From positions 1,614,501-1,678,500 of the forward strand of contig NZ_JASPFK010000001.1 of the NCBI RefSeq assembly GCF_036855935.1: a DNA stretch of 64,000 nucleotides, given 5' to 3'. Origin of the DNA: Sphingomonas sp. LR60 (GTDB lineage: Bacteria; Pseudomonadota; Alphaproteobacteria; Sphingomonadales; Sphingomonadaceae). The notes under the pieces were generated by a model. The model searched no databases and had not been told where the DNA came from. It worked only from the letters and a program-made list of their open reading frames with translations. The position numbers and the translations under genes were made by a program. Below, piece after piece: positions 10,217 through 19,835 of this stretch. The number at the start of each line of letters is the position of its first letter. Position 1 is the first letter of the stretch.

Positions 10217-11491
10217 ATGGACGAACGGACAGCGGAGGGATGGACGCGGCGCTGCACGCTGCGCGCGATGTCGGTCGCGGGCACGACCATGCTGCTGCCG
10301 GGCTGTATGACCCGCCGCGACCCGGAAGCACTGACTTTTTGGGCGACCGGCTACGAGGGCGACTATGCGCCGCACCTGATGACGGCGTTCACCGCGCGCA
10401 CCGGCATTGCGGTCGAAACCCAGTCGCTGCCCGGCACTGCCGCGCACGAGAAATTCCTGACCGCTCGCGCCGGCGGCTCGCTGCCGGACGTGATGATGCT
10501 TCCCTCGGGATGGGTCGCTGAGTTCGCGATGATCGGCGCCATCGCGCCGCTGCCCGACCCAGCGCTCGGCGAAGACACGTTTCCCGACGTCATGCGCGCG
10601 CTGACCTATGCAGGGCAGGGCTATGCGATGCCGTGGTCGGTCGGCAGTCAGGTGCAATTCTACCGCCGGGATTTGCTCGGTGAGCTTGGCTATGAGACGG
10701 CGCCTGTCAATTGGGACGGCTGGCGGAAGCTGGGCGCGAAACTCAAGCGTCGTCATCCCGACCGCTACGCGATGTTGATGTTCCTCAACTGGTGGGACAC
10801 GCTGATCACTTTTGCAGGGCAAGCGGGCGCTTATCCGCTGCGCGACAACGACACGCGCGGCAATTTCCGCACCCCCGCCTATCGCCGCGCGCTGGCCTTC
10901 TACGTTTCGCTCTTCGTGGACGGCTACGCGCCGCGGGTGTCATCGAACGAGGTGCAGGATCCGGTGGCGGCCTTTGCGCAGGGGTGGTTCGCAATCTATC
11001 CGAGCGGGCCGACGCTGCTGACCGACCTGCATCGTCGCACTGCAGAGATCGCCCCGGAACAATGGGGTGTGGTGCGGATGCCCGGCCCTGATGGCCACGG
11101 AGCAGTGTCGGCGATCAATAATAGCATCGCTGTTTCCGCGACGACACCGCGGCCCGCCGCCGCATGGGCGCTCGCACGGCATCTGACCTCTGCGGCGAGC
11201 GAGTTGCGGTTCCAGCGGATGATCGGTGTGCTGCCGGCCCGGCGCAGCGCGTGGCGAAGTCCGCAACTCGCCGACCCGGTTATCCGTCCGTTCGCCGAAC
11301 AGGTCGAGCAGCCCGCCCGCCAGCCGACGATCGTCGAGTGGGAACGCATCCGGCTGGAGGTGCAGATCATCGCCGAGCGGGTGGTGCGCGGCGGGCTGAC
11401 GATAGACGAGGGACTCGCCACGATGGACGCTCGCGTCGATGTTCTGCTCGCGCAGCGGCGGCGATTGGTCGCAGCGGGGAAGATCATATGA
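10217..11491 (+). CDS. ABC transporter sugar-binding lipoprotein (family 1)
   Basis: Extracellular solute-binding protein of the MalE/UgpB type, 424 residues. The N-terminus has RR followed by a hydrophobic stretch and the lipobox LLPGC at about residues 27-30, so Cys30 should be lipidated. LTFWATGYEGDYAPHLMTAF and DVMMLPSGWVAEFA are the usual beginning of lobe 1; YAMPWSVGSQVQFYRRD is the cross-over segment. It is the first gene of a three-gene run: its stop overlaps the start of the first permease (ATGA). A carbohydrate is the likely substrate; which one is unknown. Confidence 0.9.
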   Translation: MDERTAEGWTRRCTLRAMSVAGTTMLLPGCMTRRDPEALTFWATGYEGDYAPHLMTAFTARTGIAVETQSLPGTAAHEKFLTARAGGSLPDVMMLPSGWVAEFAMIGAIAPLPDPALGEDTFPDVMRALTYAGQGYAMPWSVGSQVQFYRRDLLGELGYETAPVNWDGWRKLGAKLKRRHPDRYAMLMFLNWWDTLITFAGQAGAYPLRDNDTRGNFRTPAYRRALAFYVSLFVDGYAPRVSSNEVQDPVAAFAQGWFAIYPSGPTLLTDLHRRTAEIAPEQWGVVRMPGPDGHGAVSAINNSIAVSATTPRPAAAWALARHLTSAASELRFQRMIGVLPARRSAWRSPQLADPVIRPFAEQVEQPARQPTIVEWERIRLEVQIIAERVVRGGLTIDEGLATMDARVDVLLAQRRRLVAAGKII

Positions 11492-12369
11492 CCCGGCAAT
11501 CGCGCGCGGCGTGGCTGTTCGCGACTCCGGTACTCGCGGTGATCGCACTCGTCTTCGTGCTGCCGACCGTTCTCGCGCTAGGGCTTAGCGTCACCGATTA
11601 CAGCATCTATGCGCTGGCGGACTGGTCCAATCTGCGCTTCATCGGCTTCGACAACTTCACGGATCTGCTGGCCACTCCGTTGTTCTGGCGCGCGTTGGGC
11701 AACACCGCGATCTTCGCCGTGCTCGGCGTACCGATGGCGATCGGCACCTCGTTGTTCACCGCGTTGCTGCTCAATGATGCCACGGTGCGCTGGAAGCCGC
11801 TCTGGCGCGTGGCCTTGTTCGCGCCCTATGTCACCGGCATCGTCGCGACGGCGGTGGTATGGCGCTTTCTGCTCAACACACGCTTCGGCCTGCTCAACTG
11901 GTTCCTTGGGCAGGTGGGGATCACGCCGGTCGACTGGTTGGGCGATCCGCGCTGGTCGATCCCGGCGATCCTGCTGTTCGTGACGTGGAAAGTCTTCGGC
12001 TACAACATGATCGTGTTCACCGCCGCGTTGGCGGCGGTGCCGGAGGAACTGATGGAGGCGGCGCGGCTCGACGGGGCGGGGCCGTGGACACGTTTTCGCC
12101 ACGTCACCTTGCCGGCGATCGGGCCAACGCTGTTGCTCGCCGCGGTGCTGAGCGTCGCGGGGTTCCTGCAACTCTTTGCCGAGCCCTATGTCATGACGCT
12201 GGGTGGGCCGTCGCAATCGACGGTGACGATCCTGTACTTCATGTTCGACGAAGGGTTCAAATGGTGGAACCTGGGACAGGCATCGGGGGTGGCGTTCGTG
12301 CTGCTGATCCTGATCCTGTCGCTGACGCTGATCCAGACCCGTATCGGACGGCGTTACGAATGGCTGTGA
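11488..12369 (+). CDS. ABC transporter permease, MalF-like
   Basis: Inner-membrane permease of a carbohydrate importer, 293 residues with six predicted helices. I placed the start at the ATG whose bases overlap the preceding TGA (ATGA). The frame stays open upstream of it, but those residues are a shadow of the binding protein. The first helix begins AAWLFATPVLAVIALVFVLP. The cytoplasmic EAA loop, which docks on the ATPase, is EAARLDGAGPWTRFRHV near residues 190-206. Its 3' end overlaps the second permease by 10 bp. Confidence 0.92.
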   Translation: MTRQSRAAWLFATPVLAVIALVFVLPTVLALGLSVTDYSIYALADWSNLRFIGFDNFTDLLATPLFWRALGNTAIFAVLGVPMAIGTSLFTALLLNDATVRWKPLWRVALFAPYVTGIVATAVVWRFLLNTRFGLLNWFLGQVGITPVDWLGDPRWSIPAILLFVTWKVFGYNMIVFTAALAAVPEELMEAARLDGAGPWTRFRHVTLPAIGPTLLLAAVLSVAGFLQLFAEPYVMTLGGPSQSTVTILYFMFDEGFKWWNLGQASGVAFVLLILILSLTLIQTRIGRRYEWL

Positions 12370-13217
12370 ACCCGCGCCGCCTGCGCGCGATCGTGCTGAA
12401 CGCCGTGGTGGCGTGCGTGACGTTCGTGACGCTGGTGCCGTTCGTATGGATGGTCATCGTCTCGTTCATGCCGCGCTATGAATCGAGCCGTTACCCGCCG
12501 CCGCTCTGGCCGACCCGCTGGACGCTCGGCAACTACTACGAATTGCTTGTGCGCCGGCAGTATGACGGGGCGTGGTTCGACTATCGCATCCTGCCCGCGA
12601 TGGGGAACAGTCTGCTGGTCGCGACGATCTCGACGCTGCTCGGGCTCTTGTTGACGGTGCCGGCCGGCTACGCCTTCGCCAAGCTGCGCTTTCGCGGGCG
12701 CGAATGGTTGCTGAAGGTCTTGATCGCCAGCCTCGTCATACCGGGGCAGGTGGCGATGTTGCCGTTGTTCCTGATCTTCCGCGAACTGGGACTGGTCGAC
12801 AGCTATGCCGGGGTGATCCTGCCCAGCCTCGCCGGTATCTTCGCGATCCTGTTCGTCCGGCAGGCGACCTTGGGCATCCCCGACGAGATGATCGACGCAG
12901 CGCGGCTCGACGGGGCAGGGGAGATACGCATCTTCGTATCGATCGTGCTGCCGTTGCTGATGCCGATCACCGTGACGTTAGCAGTGTTCCTGTTTCTAGG
13001 GAGCTGGAACGACTTCCTGTGGCCGCTGATCGTGTTGTCCGATCAGCACCATTATACGCTGCCCGTCGCGGTCGCGGCGATCTCGCGCGAACATGCCGCC
13101 GACGGAGAGTTGATGATGGCGGCGGCGGTGGTGACGACGCTGCCGGTGCTGGCATTGTTCCTGGCGTTGCAGCGCTATTATATCGGTGGGCTGCTGGGCG
13201 GCAGTATCAAAGGGTAA
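12360..13217 (+). CDS. ABC transporter permease, MalG-like
   Basis: Second inner-membrane permease of the importer, 285 residues. The ATG at 12360 lies inside the end of the upstream permease gene, consistent with translational coupling; the long open frame before it is not coding. The N-terminal helix VVACVTFVTLVPFVWMVIVS is followed by the MalG-type periplasmic stretch. The EAA motif reads DAARLDGAGEIRIFVSIVLP. The protein ends in a Lys-Gly tail (GGSIKG) as in many MalG homologues. The 3' end overlaps the convergent ATPase gene by 11 bp. Confidence 0.92.
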   Translation: MAVNPRRLRAIVLNAVVACVTFVTLVPFVWMVIVSFMPRYESSRYPPPLWPTRWTLGNYYELLVRRQYDGAWFDYRILPAMGNSLLVATISTLLGLLLTVPAGYAFAKLRFRGREWLLKVLIASLVIPGQVAMLPLFLIFRELGLVDSYAGVILPSLAGIFAILFVRQATLGIPDEMIDAARLDGAGEIRIFVSIVLPLLMPITVTLAVFLFLGSWNDFLWPLIVLSDQHHYTLPVAVAAISREHAADGELMMAAAVVTTLPVLALFLALQRYYIGGLLGGSIKG

Positions 13218-14289
13218 GACGCGGAAGCGCGCGCCCGTCCTCCCCGAAGACGTGAAGATGCGCTGCTTCGCCGCGAAAACTCAGGATTTCACCAAGCGCG
13301 ATCCGCCGATCGCCGGGCAGTTGCGCGACGATCGTCGTGCCCAGCCCCGGCGAGCCGAGATGCGCGAAGGATAACGGCCCAAGCCGTTCGAACAACTCGA
13401 CCGCGCCGCCGAACGCGCCACCGGCATCGGGCACCAGATGTTCCGGCCGAATACCCAGCGTCACCGGCTGTCCGGCTTCGCCAGCGACCGCGACAGGCAT
13501 CAGTGCGCCGCTCGGCAGCCGAATGTCTGCGCCGTTGCTGTGGACCGCGGCGATCGTCGCCGGCAAAAGGTTCATGCGCGGCGAGCCGATCGCGCGCGCC
13601 ACCGCCAATGTCGCGGGCTTGTCGTACAGCGCCAAAGGCGCGCCGACCTGCTCGATCCTGCCCGCATTCATCACGACGATCCGGTTGGCGAGCGTCATGG
13701 CCTCAACCTGGTCGTGCGTTACATAGATCATCGTCACCGCAAGCTGGCCGTGCAATCGCGCGAATTCGTGCCGCATCTTCACGCGCAGATCGACATCGAG
13801 GTTGGACAGCGGCTCGTCGAGCAGCAACACCTTGGGCTCGCGAACGATCGCGCGCGCGATCGACACACGCTGCCGCTGTCCGCCCGACAGAGCCCGCGGT
13901 CGCCGCGATAGAAACGGGGTAAGCCCCAGCGTCTCCGCCACAGCGCCGACGCGTTCGGCCACCTCGGCCTTCGGCTTCTTGGCGACACGCAACGGGAAGG
14001 CGATGTTCTCGGCGACCGTAAGATGGGGGTAGAGCGCGTAGGATTGAAAGACCATCGCGAGCCCGCGCTCGGCCGGCGCCACGTCGGTGACGTCGCGGCC
14101 ATCGATCATGATCCGACCGCCGCTCGGCTCCTCCAGCCCGGCGATCAGGCGCAGCAACGTCGATTTGCCACACCCGGACGGCCCGACAATCGCGACGAAC
14201 TCGCCGTCATCTATCGAGAGGCTGCTCGGCTCCAACGCGGTGATCGCGCCGAAGCGCTTGGTCAATTCGCTGAGGACGACATCTGCCAC
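13207..14289 (-). CDS. ABC transporter ATP-binding protein, UgpC/MalK-like
   Basis: Cytoplasmic ATPase that powers a carbohydrate importer, about 360 residues. Walker A is GPSGCGKST, the signature is LSGGQRQRVSIARA, Walker B is VLLLDEPLSNLD, and the H-loop is in VTHDQVEAM. A C-terminal TOBE/MalK-type regulatory domain follows with LGIRPEHL. I chose the GTG at 14289 (V-A-D-V-V-L-S-E-L), which matches the usual UgpC N-terminus; an upstream GTG/ATG pair at 14343/14340 would add about 18 unconserved residues. It is convergent with, not part of, the permease operon, which is unusual for a partner ATPase. Confidence 0.9.
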   Translation of the reverse strand: MADVVLSELTKRFGAITALEPSSLSIDDGEFVAIVGPSGCGKSTLLRLIAGLEEPSGGRIMIDGRDVTDVAPAERGLAMVFQSYALYPHLTVAENIAFPLRVAKKPKAEVAERVGAVAETLGLTPFLSRRPRALSGGQRQRVSIARAIVREPKVLLLDEPLSNLDVDLRVKMRHEFARLHGQLAVTMIYVTHDQVEAMTLANRIVVMNAGRIEQVGAPLALYDKPATLAVARAIGSPRMNLLPATIAAVHSNGADIRLPSGALMPVAVAGEAGQPVTLGIRPEHLVPDAGGAFGGAVELFERLGPLSFAHLGSPGLGTTIVAQLPGDRRIALGEILSFRGEAAHLHVFGEDGRALPRLTL

Positions 14290-14640
14290 GTGTATATCCC
14301 ATCGGCCGATTACCGGTGCAGTGATGCCGGCGATCGGCATCACACTCAGCTCAACGATGGGAGAGCGCGTATCGACGCGCCCGGAGAAGGGAAAGGCGCA
14401 TTATCCTGTTGATGCACGGCCTTTTATCAGGTCGGTCGTCAAACGAGCCTACGCGTGCCAGAACGACAGTGAAGCCCACGGGTCGCACAGGCAGACGATG
14501 AGGCTGTGCTGAGCCGAGGTGGTCAATGCCGATGGCAGCGTTGACCCGCACGACCTACGCGTCGCCGCCAAGTCGTTTGGTTCGAAAATCGAAGCAAATA
14601 TACCGCGGCAAACGGAGCGACGCGCAAGAAAGGCGCTCGC
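14290..14640. other. Intergenic region without recognised gene
   Basis: About 350 bp between the ATPase start and the tRNA-Glu 3' end. Short open frames here have no recognisable motif or good ribosome-binding site. It should contain the promoter of the ATPase gene near its left end; I could not define it. Confidence 0.5.
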
Positions 14641-14715
14641 TGGTGACCCCTACGAGAATCGAACTCGTGTTTTCGCCGTGAGAGGGCGACGTCCTAACCG
14701 CTAGACGAAGGGGCC
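14641..14715 (-). tRNA. tRNA-Glu (anticodon CTC)
   Basis: Read on the minus strand the gene starts GGCCCCTTCGTCTAGC and ends GTAGGGGTCACCA. The seven acceptor pairs form (one G-U), the anticodon loop CTCTCAC gives CUC, and the T-arm contains the GTTCGATTC consensus. The 3' CCA is encoded. Confidence 0.95.
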
Positions 14716-14813
14716 GTGCGCGGTGTGAGGCGCGTCGTTAGGAGGCGGGGGCGGGCGCGTCAAGCGACTTTCACTCCGCCCCTGCATTTATGTCCTTCGA
14801 CGGCTTCAGTCGA

Positions 14814-16180
14814 TCATGCCGCCTTGCGGCGCTCCGCCATTTCATCGTTCAGCATCTCGGCCAGCAGGAACGCCAGCTCGAGACTCTGCCCGGCGTTGAG
14901 GCGCGGATCGCAGTGCGTGTGATAGCGATCGGCAAGGCTCTGCTCCGTCACGTCGATCGCCCCACCGGTGCATTCGGTCACGTTTTGTCCGGTCATCTCG
15001 GCATGGATGCCGCCCGCGTGCGTGCCCTCCGCGCGATGAACCGCGAAGAAGCCGCGCACCTCGGACAGGATGCGCTCGAACGGCCGCGTCTTGTACCCGC
15101 TGGTCGCCTTGACGGTGTTGCCGTGCATCGGGTCGCAGCTCCACACCACCGGATGCCCCTCGCGCTTCACGGCGCGCACCAGCTTCGGCAGATGCGCCTC
15201 GATCTGGTCGTAGCCATAGCGGGTGATAAGGGTCATCCGCCCCGCGACACGCGCGGGATTGAGCGTATCGAGCATCCGGAGCAGCGCGTCGGGGTCGAGC
15301 GACGGCCCGCACTTCACACCGATGGGGTTGCCGATTCCGCGAAGGAATTCGACGTGCGACGACCCCTCGAAGCGGGTGCGATCGCCGATCCACAGGAAGT
15401 GTGCTGACGTGTCGTACCAGTCGCCGGTCAGCGAGTCCTGCCGGGTAAGTGCTTGCTCGAACGGCAGCAGCAGCGCCTCGTGGCTGGTATAGAAGGTCGT
15501 CTGCGAAAGCTGCGGGACGGTGTCCGGGCTGATCCCGCACGCTTCCATGAAGTCGAGCGCCTCACCGATCCGATCGGCGGTTTCGGCATATTTCTTCGCC
15601 CATGGGCTGCGGCCCATGAAGTCGTGCGTCCAGCGGTGCACCTGATGAAGATTTGCATAGCCGCCCTGCGCGAACGCGCGAAGCAGGTTCAGCGTCGCTG
15701 CCGATTGCGCATAAGAGCGGATCATCCGTTCCGGATCGGGAACGCGCGACTCCGGCGTGAATGCGATGTCGTTGACGTTGTCACCGCGATAGCTCGGCAG
15801 CTCGACGCCATCGATCGTCTCGGTATTGGCCGAGCGCGGCTTGGCGAATTGCCCCGCCATGCGGCCGACCTTCACCACCGGCAGCTTCGAAGCGAAGGTC
15901 AGCACCACCGCCATCTGCAGGATGACGCGAAACGTGTCGCGGATGTTGTTGGGATGGAATTCCGCAAAGCTCTCGGCACAATCGCCACCCTGCAGAAGGA
16001 AAGCCTTTCCTTCCGCGACCTTGGCGAGATCCGCCGTCAAGTTGCGCGCCTCACCCGCAAAGACCAGCGGGGAAAGGAAGCCAGCCGCCGCGTCGCATCA
16101 TCCAGCGCAGCGGCGTCGGGATAGACGGGGAGCTGGCGCGCTTCGGCATTGGTCCAGCTATGCGGGGCCCAGGTGGCCAT
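14814..16180 (-). CDS. aroG: Class II DAHP synthase, interrupted by a probable one-base deletion
   Basis: 3-deoxy-D-arabino-heptulosonate-7-phosphate synthase, the first step of the shikimate pathway (phosphoenolpyruvate plus erythrose-4-phosphate). The N-terminus [20 protein letters not shown] starts at 16180 behind an AAAGGA site. After ASFP the frame breaks and resumes as [20 protein letters not shown]. The remaining residues carry the family motifs [33 protein letters not shown] and [15 protein letters not shown]. The break sits in a run of four G on the plus strand (16069-16072); one more base restores a 455-residue protein of normal length. Because this is normally essential, a sequence error is likelier than a true pseudogene. 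It lies downstream of cysS and an SDR on the same strand. Confidence 0.88.
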
Positions 16181-16249
16181 GGTATTCATCCTTTCAACTA
16201 ATGCCCGCGCCTTGAACCAACCGCGCGCAGGCCGCAATCAACTTCCTCT

Positions 16250-17029
16250 TTACAGCACGCCGGGATAGGCGCCGCCGTCGATCAGCAGACTTTGCCCGGT
16301 GATGAACCCGGACGAGGCCGCGCACAGGAAGGCGCAGGCGTCACCGAATTCGCGCGGATCGCCGAAGCGGCGGGCCGGGATACGTTGCCGCGCGTTTTCC
16401 GCGGCTTCCTCGACCGATACGCCATTTGCCTCCGCGTTGAAGGCGTGCACGCCAGCAAGCCGACGCGTTTCGAACAGTCCAGGAAGCAGGAAGTTGATCG
16501 TCACATTGGCATGCGCGACCTGCCGAGCCACCCCGGCCAGAAAGCCGGTCAGCCCGACTCGCGCGCCGCTCGACAGATCGAGGCCCGGTACTGGCGCCTT
16601 CACCGATCCGGATGTGATGCAGACGATCCGCCCGAACTGGCGCTCGATCATGCCATCGATCACCTTCTGAACCAGTCGGATCGGGGTGACCATATTCGCG
16701 TCAACCCCGGCGTGGATCGCGGCGCTGTCCAAAGCACGGAAGTCGCGGAGTGGCGGACCGCCGTTGTTGTTTACCAGAATGTCCACTTGCCCGCCCGCTG
16801 CGTCGAGCAACGCCTCTTGTACACGGTCGTCACCGACGTCGCCGGCAACCGTCCGCACGTCCGCACCACCGGCGCGTAAGGCAGACGCCGTCTCCTCCAG
16901 CGCGGGGGCGTCGCGCCCGTTGAGCACGATCACGCAACCGGCCTCCGCAAGCGCGGAGGCGCAGGCCCGCCCAAGGCCATGGCTCGATGCACAGACGATC
17001 GCCGTCCGCCCTGTCAGCCCGAGATCCAT
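16250..17029 (-). CDS. SDR-family oxidoreductase lacking the usual YxxxK
   Basis: Short-chain dehydrogenase/reductase fold of 259 residues. The cofactor-binding start is ASSHGLGRACA, a variant of TGxxxGxG, and NNNGGPP replaces the common NNAG. The segment after the conserved TSGS is LDLSSGARVGLTGF, where classical enzymes carry YxxxK: both Tyr and Lys are absent (Ser and Arg instead). A related group of annotated 3-oxoacyl-ACP reductase-like proteins shows the same SN/SGAR pattern, so this is probably a subfamily trait. The C-terminal GQSLLIDGGAYPGVL is typical of SDRs. It lies 23 bp after cysS. Substrate unknown, and catalysis by the classical mechanism is doubtful. Confidence 0.82.
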   Translation of the reverse strand: MDLGLTGRTAIVCASSHGLGRACASALAEAGCVIVLNGRDAPALEETASALRAGGADVRTVAGDVGDDRVQEALLDAAGGQVDILVNNNGGPPLRDFRALDSAAIHAGVDANMVTPIRLVQKVIDGMIERQFGRIVCITSGSVKAPVPGLDLSSGARVGLTGFLAGVARQVAHANVTINFLLPGLFETRRLAGVHAFNAEANGVSVEEAAENARQRIPARRFGDPREFGDACAFLCAASSGFITGQSLLIDGGAYPGVL

Positions 17030-17052
17030 ATCGATCGTCCTTCCTGTTGCCG

Positions 17053-18479
17053 TTAGCTCGGCAGTTTCCAGTCCCAGCCGAGCGGATCGCCGTCCATCAC
17101 CTCGACCCCGGCTTCGACAAGTTCGTCGCGGATCGAATCCGAACGCGCGAACTCCTTGGCTGCGCGTGCCGCCTTGCGCTCTTCAAGGCGGGCTTCGATC
17201 GCGGACTCGTCGATACTTGCGTCGATTGGCCGAACCCGCAGCGCCCCGCGATCGAGCCGCGCGAGGTCGAGACCCAGTACGTTGTCGAACGCAGCGAGCG
17301 TCGCCAGCCGATCCGCGGCCGACGCCTTCTTGTCGCTTAACAGCGCATCGAGAACGGGAAGCGCCCGCGGTGTGGCCAGATCGTCGCTGAGTGCGGCGTC
17401 GAGCTGATCGGTATACGCCGTCATGACCGTGCCGGCTGCAGCGGCGCGTGTCCGCAACGCCTCGACGGCGTAGACCCAGCGCTTGAGCCGCACCTGCGCC
17501 GCGGCCAGGTTTTCCCAAGAGAATTCCAGCTCACTGCGATAATGCGCCTGCAGGCACATCAGCCGGTAGGAGAGGGGATGGAAGCCGCGCTCCACCAAGC
17601 GAGAGAGCGTCAGGAACTCACCCGAGGATTTGCTCATCTTTCCCGTACGATCGACGAGGAAGTTGTTGTGCAGCCAGAACGTCGCGCCGGTATCGGCGCA
17701 GCCGCAATGCGCCTGGTTCTGCGCGATCTCATTGGGATGATGGATCTCGCGATGATCGATCCCGCCGGTATGGATGTCGAACGCCGCGCCAAGATATTTC
17801 GCTGCCATCACCGAGCATTCGAGGTGCCACCCCGGTGCCCCACGGCCCCAAGGAGACTCCCACTCCATCTGGCGCGTCTCGCCGGGCGAGGTCGTGCGCC
17901 AGATTGCAAAATCCTGTGGATGACGCTTGCCGGCGACGGTTTCGATCCGCCCCTGCGCGGCATCGTCGACGGCACCCGCAAGTCGTCCGTAGTCCTGCAC
18001 CGTCGTCGTGTCGAAGTAGAGGCCATCGTCCAGCAGGTAGCAATGCTTCGCCGCGATCTGCTCGCCCCACGCAATCATCTCGGCGACATGATCGGTGGCC
18101 AGCGGCATATGCGTCGGTGTGCGGATGTTCAGATCGCTGAGGTTCTGCTTGAAGGCATCGGTATAATGCCTTGCGATCGCCCAGATATCCTGGCCAAGCG
18201 CGCGTGCCGCCGCCTCCATCTTGTCGTCGCCGGCATCCGCATCCGACGTCAGGTGTCCGACGTCAGTGATGTTGATGACATGGGTCAGCGGCCAGCCCTT
18301 TGCGGTGATTGTGCGGCTGAGCGTGTCGGTGAAGACATAAGCGCGGAGATTGCCGAGATGCGCATAATGGTAGACGGTCGGCCCACACGAGTAGATGCGA
18401 ACGTTGTCGGGATCGAGCGGAGTGAACGTCTCCTGCTGTCGCGAGAGGCTGTTATAGAGTGTGAGGGGGCGCCGGTCAT
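17053..18479 (-). CDS. cysS: Cysteinyl-tRNA synthetase, probable one-base deletion near the start
   Basis: Charges tRNA-Cys with cysteine. Class I features are clear: the zinc/active-site start YSCGPTVYHYAHLGN (HIGH variant HLGN), zinc-binding GWHLECSVM, the HTGGIDHREIHH motif and the KMSKSSGE (KMSKS) loop. The C-terminal 60 residues match the family end. The long frame has no ATG near the natural N-terminus. An ATG at 18479, behind AAGAG, reads MTGAP and then leaves the frame at a run of five G on the plus strand (18465-18469). One extra base gives M-T-G-A-P-L-T-L-Y-N and a 475-residue protein. I therefore infer a missing base; a CTG start is the alternative. Downstream on the same strand are the SDR and DAHP synthase. 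Confidence 0.9.
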
Positions 18480-18598
18480 GCAGCGCTCTTAATCCGCCGA
18501 CCGCATCGCGCCAACCATTTGCGGCCTGTGCGACCGTGCAACGCTTGCGCCGATGATGCGCTTGCTGTTCGGAACAGCGCAACAGCAAGGAGCCATGC

Positions 18599-19426
18599 GT
18601 GACGAAGATTGCCGTCGTACAGACCACGACCGGGATCGATCCTGCCGAGAATGCCGCGACGCTGGTGGCGGCGATCGACGAGGCGGGCAGGGAAGGTGCC
18701 GCCATGGTCTTCACGCCGGAAATGTCGGGGCTGCTCGACCGCGATCGCGCGCGTGCGGCGTCGTCGATCGTACGCGAGGCCGACGATCGCGTATTGGTGG
18801 CGGTGCGCGAGGCGGCGGCGCGCGCCGGCATTTGGGTGCATCTCGGCTCGCTCGCGCTCCGGCGCCCTGACGGGCGGTTCTCCAACCGCAGCTTCGTGAT
18901 CGACGCGGTCGGCAACATCCGCGCCCGCTATGACAAAATGCATCTCTTCGACGTCGACCTTCCGACCGGCGAGAGCTGGCGCGAGTCGGCGAGCTATGCG
19001 GCGGGTGATCGACCGGTGGTTGTCGGCACGCCACTTGGGCCGATGGGGCTGTCGATCTGTTACGACATGCGCTTTCCCGACCTGTTCCGCGCGCTGACCG
19101 ATGCTGGTGCGCAATTGCTGTCGGTTCCCGCCAGCTTCACCCGCCCGACCGGCGCAGCGCACTGGCATATCCTGCTGCGTGCGCGTGCGATCGAGGCGGG
19201 TGTCCATCTGGTTGCGGCGGCGCAGACCGGAGTGCACCCGGACGGTCGCGCCACCTACGGGCATTCGCTCATCATCGATCCCTGGGGCGAGGTGCTGCTC
19301 GATATGGGCGAAGCACCGGGGATCGGCTATGCTGAAGTCGACCCCGCTCGGATGCAGGATGTGCGCGCACGTATCCCGGCGTTGAAGCATCGCCGGGTGG
19401 TGACCGCACCGATCGTGATCGCGTGA
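18599..19426 (+). CDS. Nitrilase-superfamily amidase (Nit1/Nit2-like)
   Basis: Carbon-nitrogen hydrolase of 275 residues, closest by motif to the deaminated glutathione amidase group. The Glu-Lys-Cys triad is visible: Glu in FTPEMSG, Lys in RYDKMHLFDVD, and Cys in SICYDMRFPD. AGVHLVAAAQTG and YGHSLIIDPWG are further family motifs. The start is GTG 18599, with AAGGAG six bases upstream; an ATG at 18595 is out of frame. It is divergent from cysS, separated by 119 bp. The substrate is inferred only from family resemblance. Confidence 0.9.
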   Translation: MTKIAVVQTTTGIDPAENAATLVAAIDEAGREGAAMVFTPEMSGLLDRDRARAASSIVREADDRVLVAVREAAARAGIWVHLGSLALRRPDGRFSNRSFVIDAVGNIRARYDKMHLFDVDLPTGESWRESASYAAGDRPVVVGTPLGPMGLSICYDMRFPDLFRALTDAGAQLLSVPASFTRPTGAAHWHILLRARAIEAGVHLVAAAQTGVHPDGRATYGHSLIIDPWGEVLLDMGEAPGIGYAEVDPARMQDVRARIPALKHRRVVTAPIVIA

Positions 19427-19525
19427 ACGCTTGCGAGGCCCGGCACTTGCTGCTAGGGCCGCTGTGTTCGGCGCGAGCCTCGCTCGCCGCCGCATTACTT
19501 GTTTGATCCGGAGTTGAAGGTTCCA

Positions 19526-19732
19526 ATGCAGATCATCGTTCGCGACAACAATGTTGACCAGGCCCTCCGCGCGCTCAAGAAGAAGCTGCAGCGTGAAGGC
19601 GTGTATCGCGAAATGAAGCTGCGCCGCCACTACGAGAAGCCCTCGGAGAAGCGTGCGCGCGAGCGTGCGGCTGCGGTGCGTCGGGCACGCAAGCTGGAGC
19701 GCAAGCGTGCGGAGCGTGACGGCGCACGGTAA
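19526..19732 (+). CDS. rpsU: 30S ribosomal protein S21
   Basis: Small-subunit ribosomal protein, 68 residues, highly basic. [20 protein letters not shown], then [16 protein letters not shown], is diagnostic of alphaproteobacterial S21. The ATG at 19526 follows GAAGG with five bases spacing; an open frame nine codons upstream is not part of the protein. It is expressed alone between the amidase and FKBP genes and is followed by a hairpin. Confidence 0.97.
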   Translation: MQIIVRDNNVDQALRALKKKLQREGVYREMKLRRHYEKPSEKRARERAAAVRRARKLERKRAERDGAR

Positions 19733-19749
19733 GACGCTGCGTCGATCGT

Positions 19750-19770
19750 AGCGCCGCAAGATACGGCGCT
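19750..19770 (+). terminator. Hairpin after rpsU
   Basis: AGCGCCG and CGGCGCT form a perfect 7-bp stem with a 7-nt loop, 17 bp after the rpsU stop. No T-run follows, so it may stabilise the transcript rather than terminate it. Confidence 0.42.
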
Positions 19771-19835
19771 GCGGTCACACCGTTTCTGCCAGCGCGTCGT
19801 CGCGATGACGCGTGCAAGCCTAAGGTTGCCCGCCG

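Noticed and set aside
16069..16072. Programmed frameshifting in the DAHP synthase
   Set aside because: No slippery heptamer or downstream pseudoknot seen, and six other genes show the same one-base deficit.
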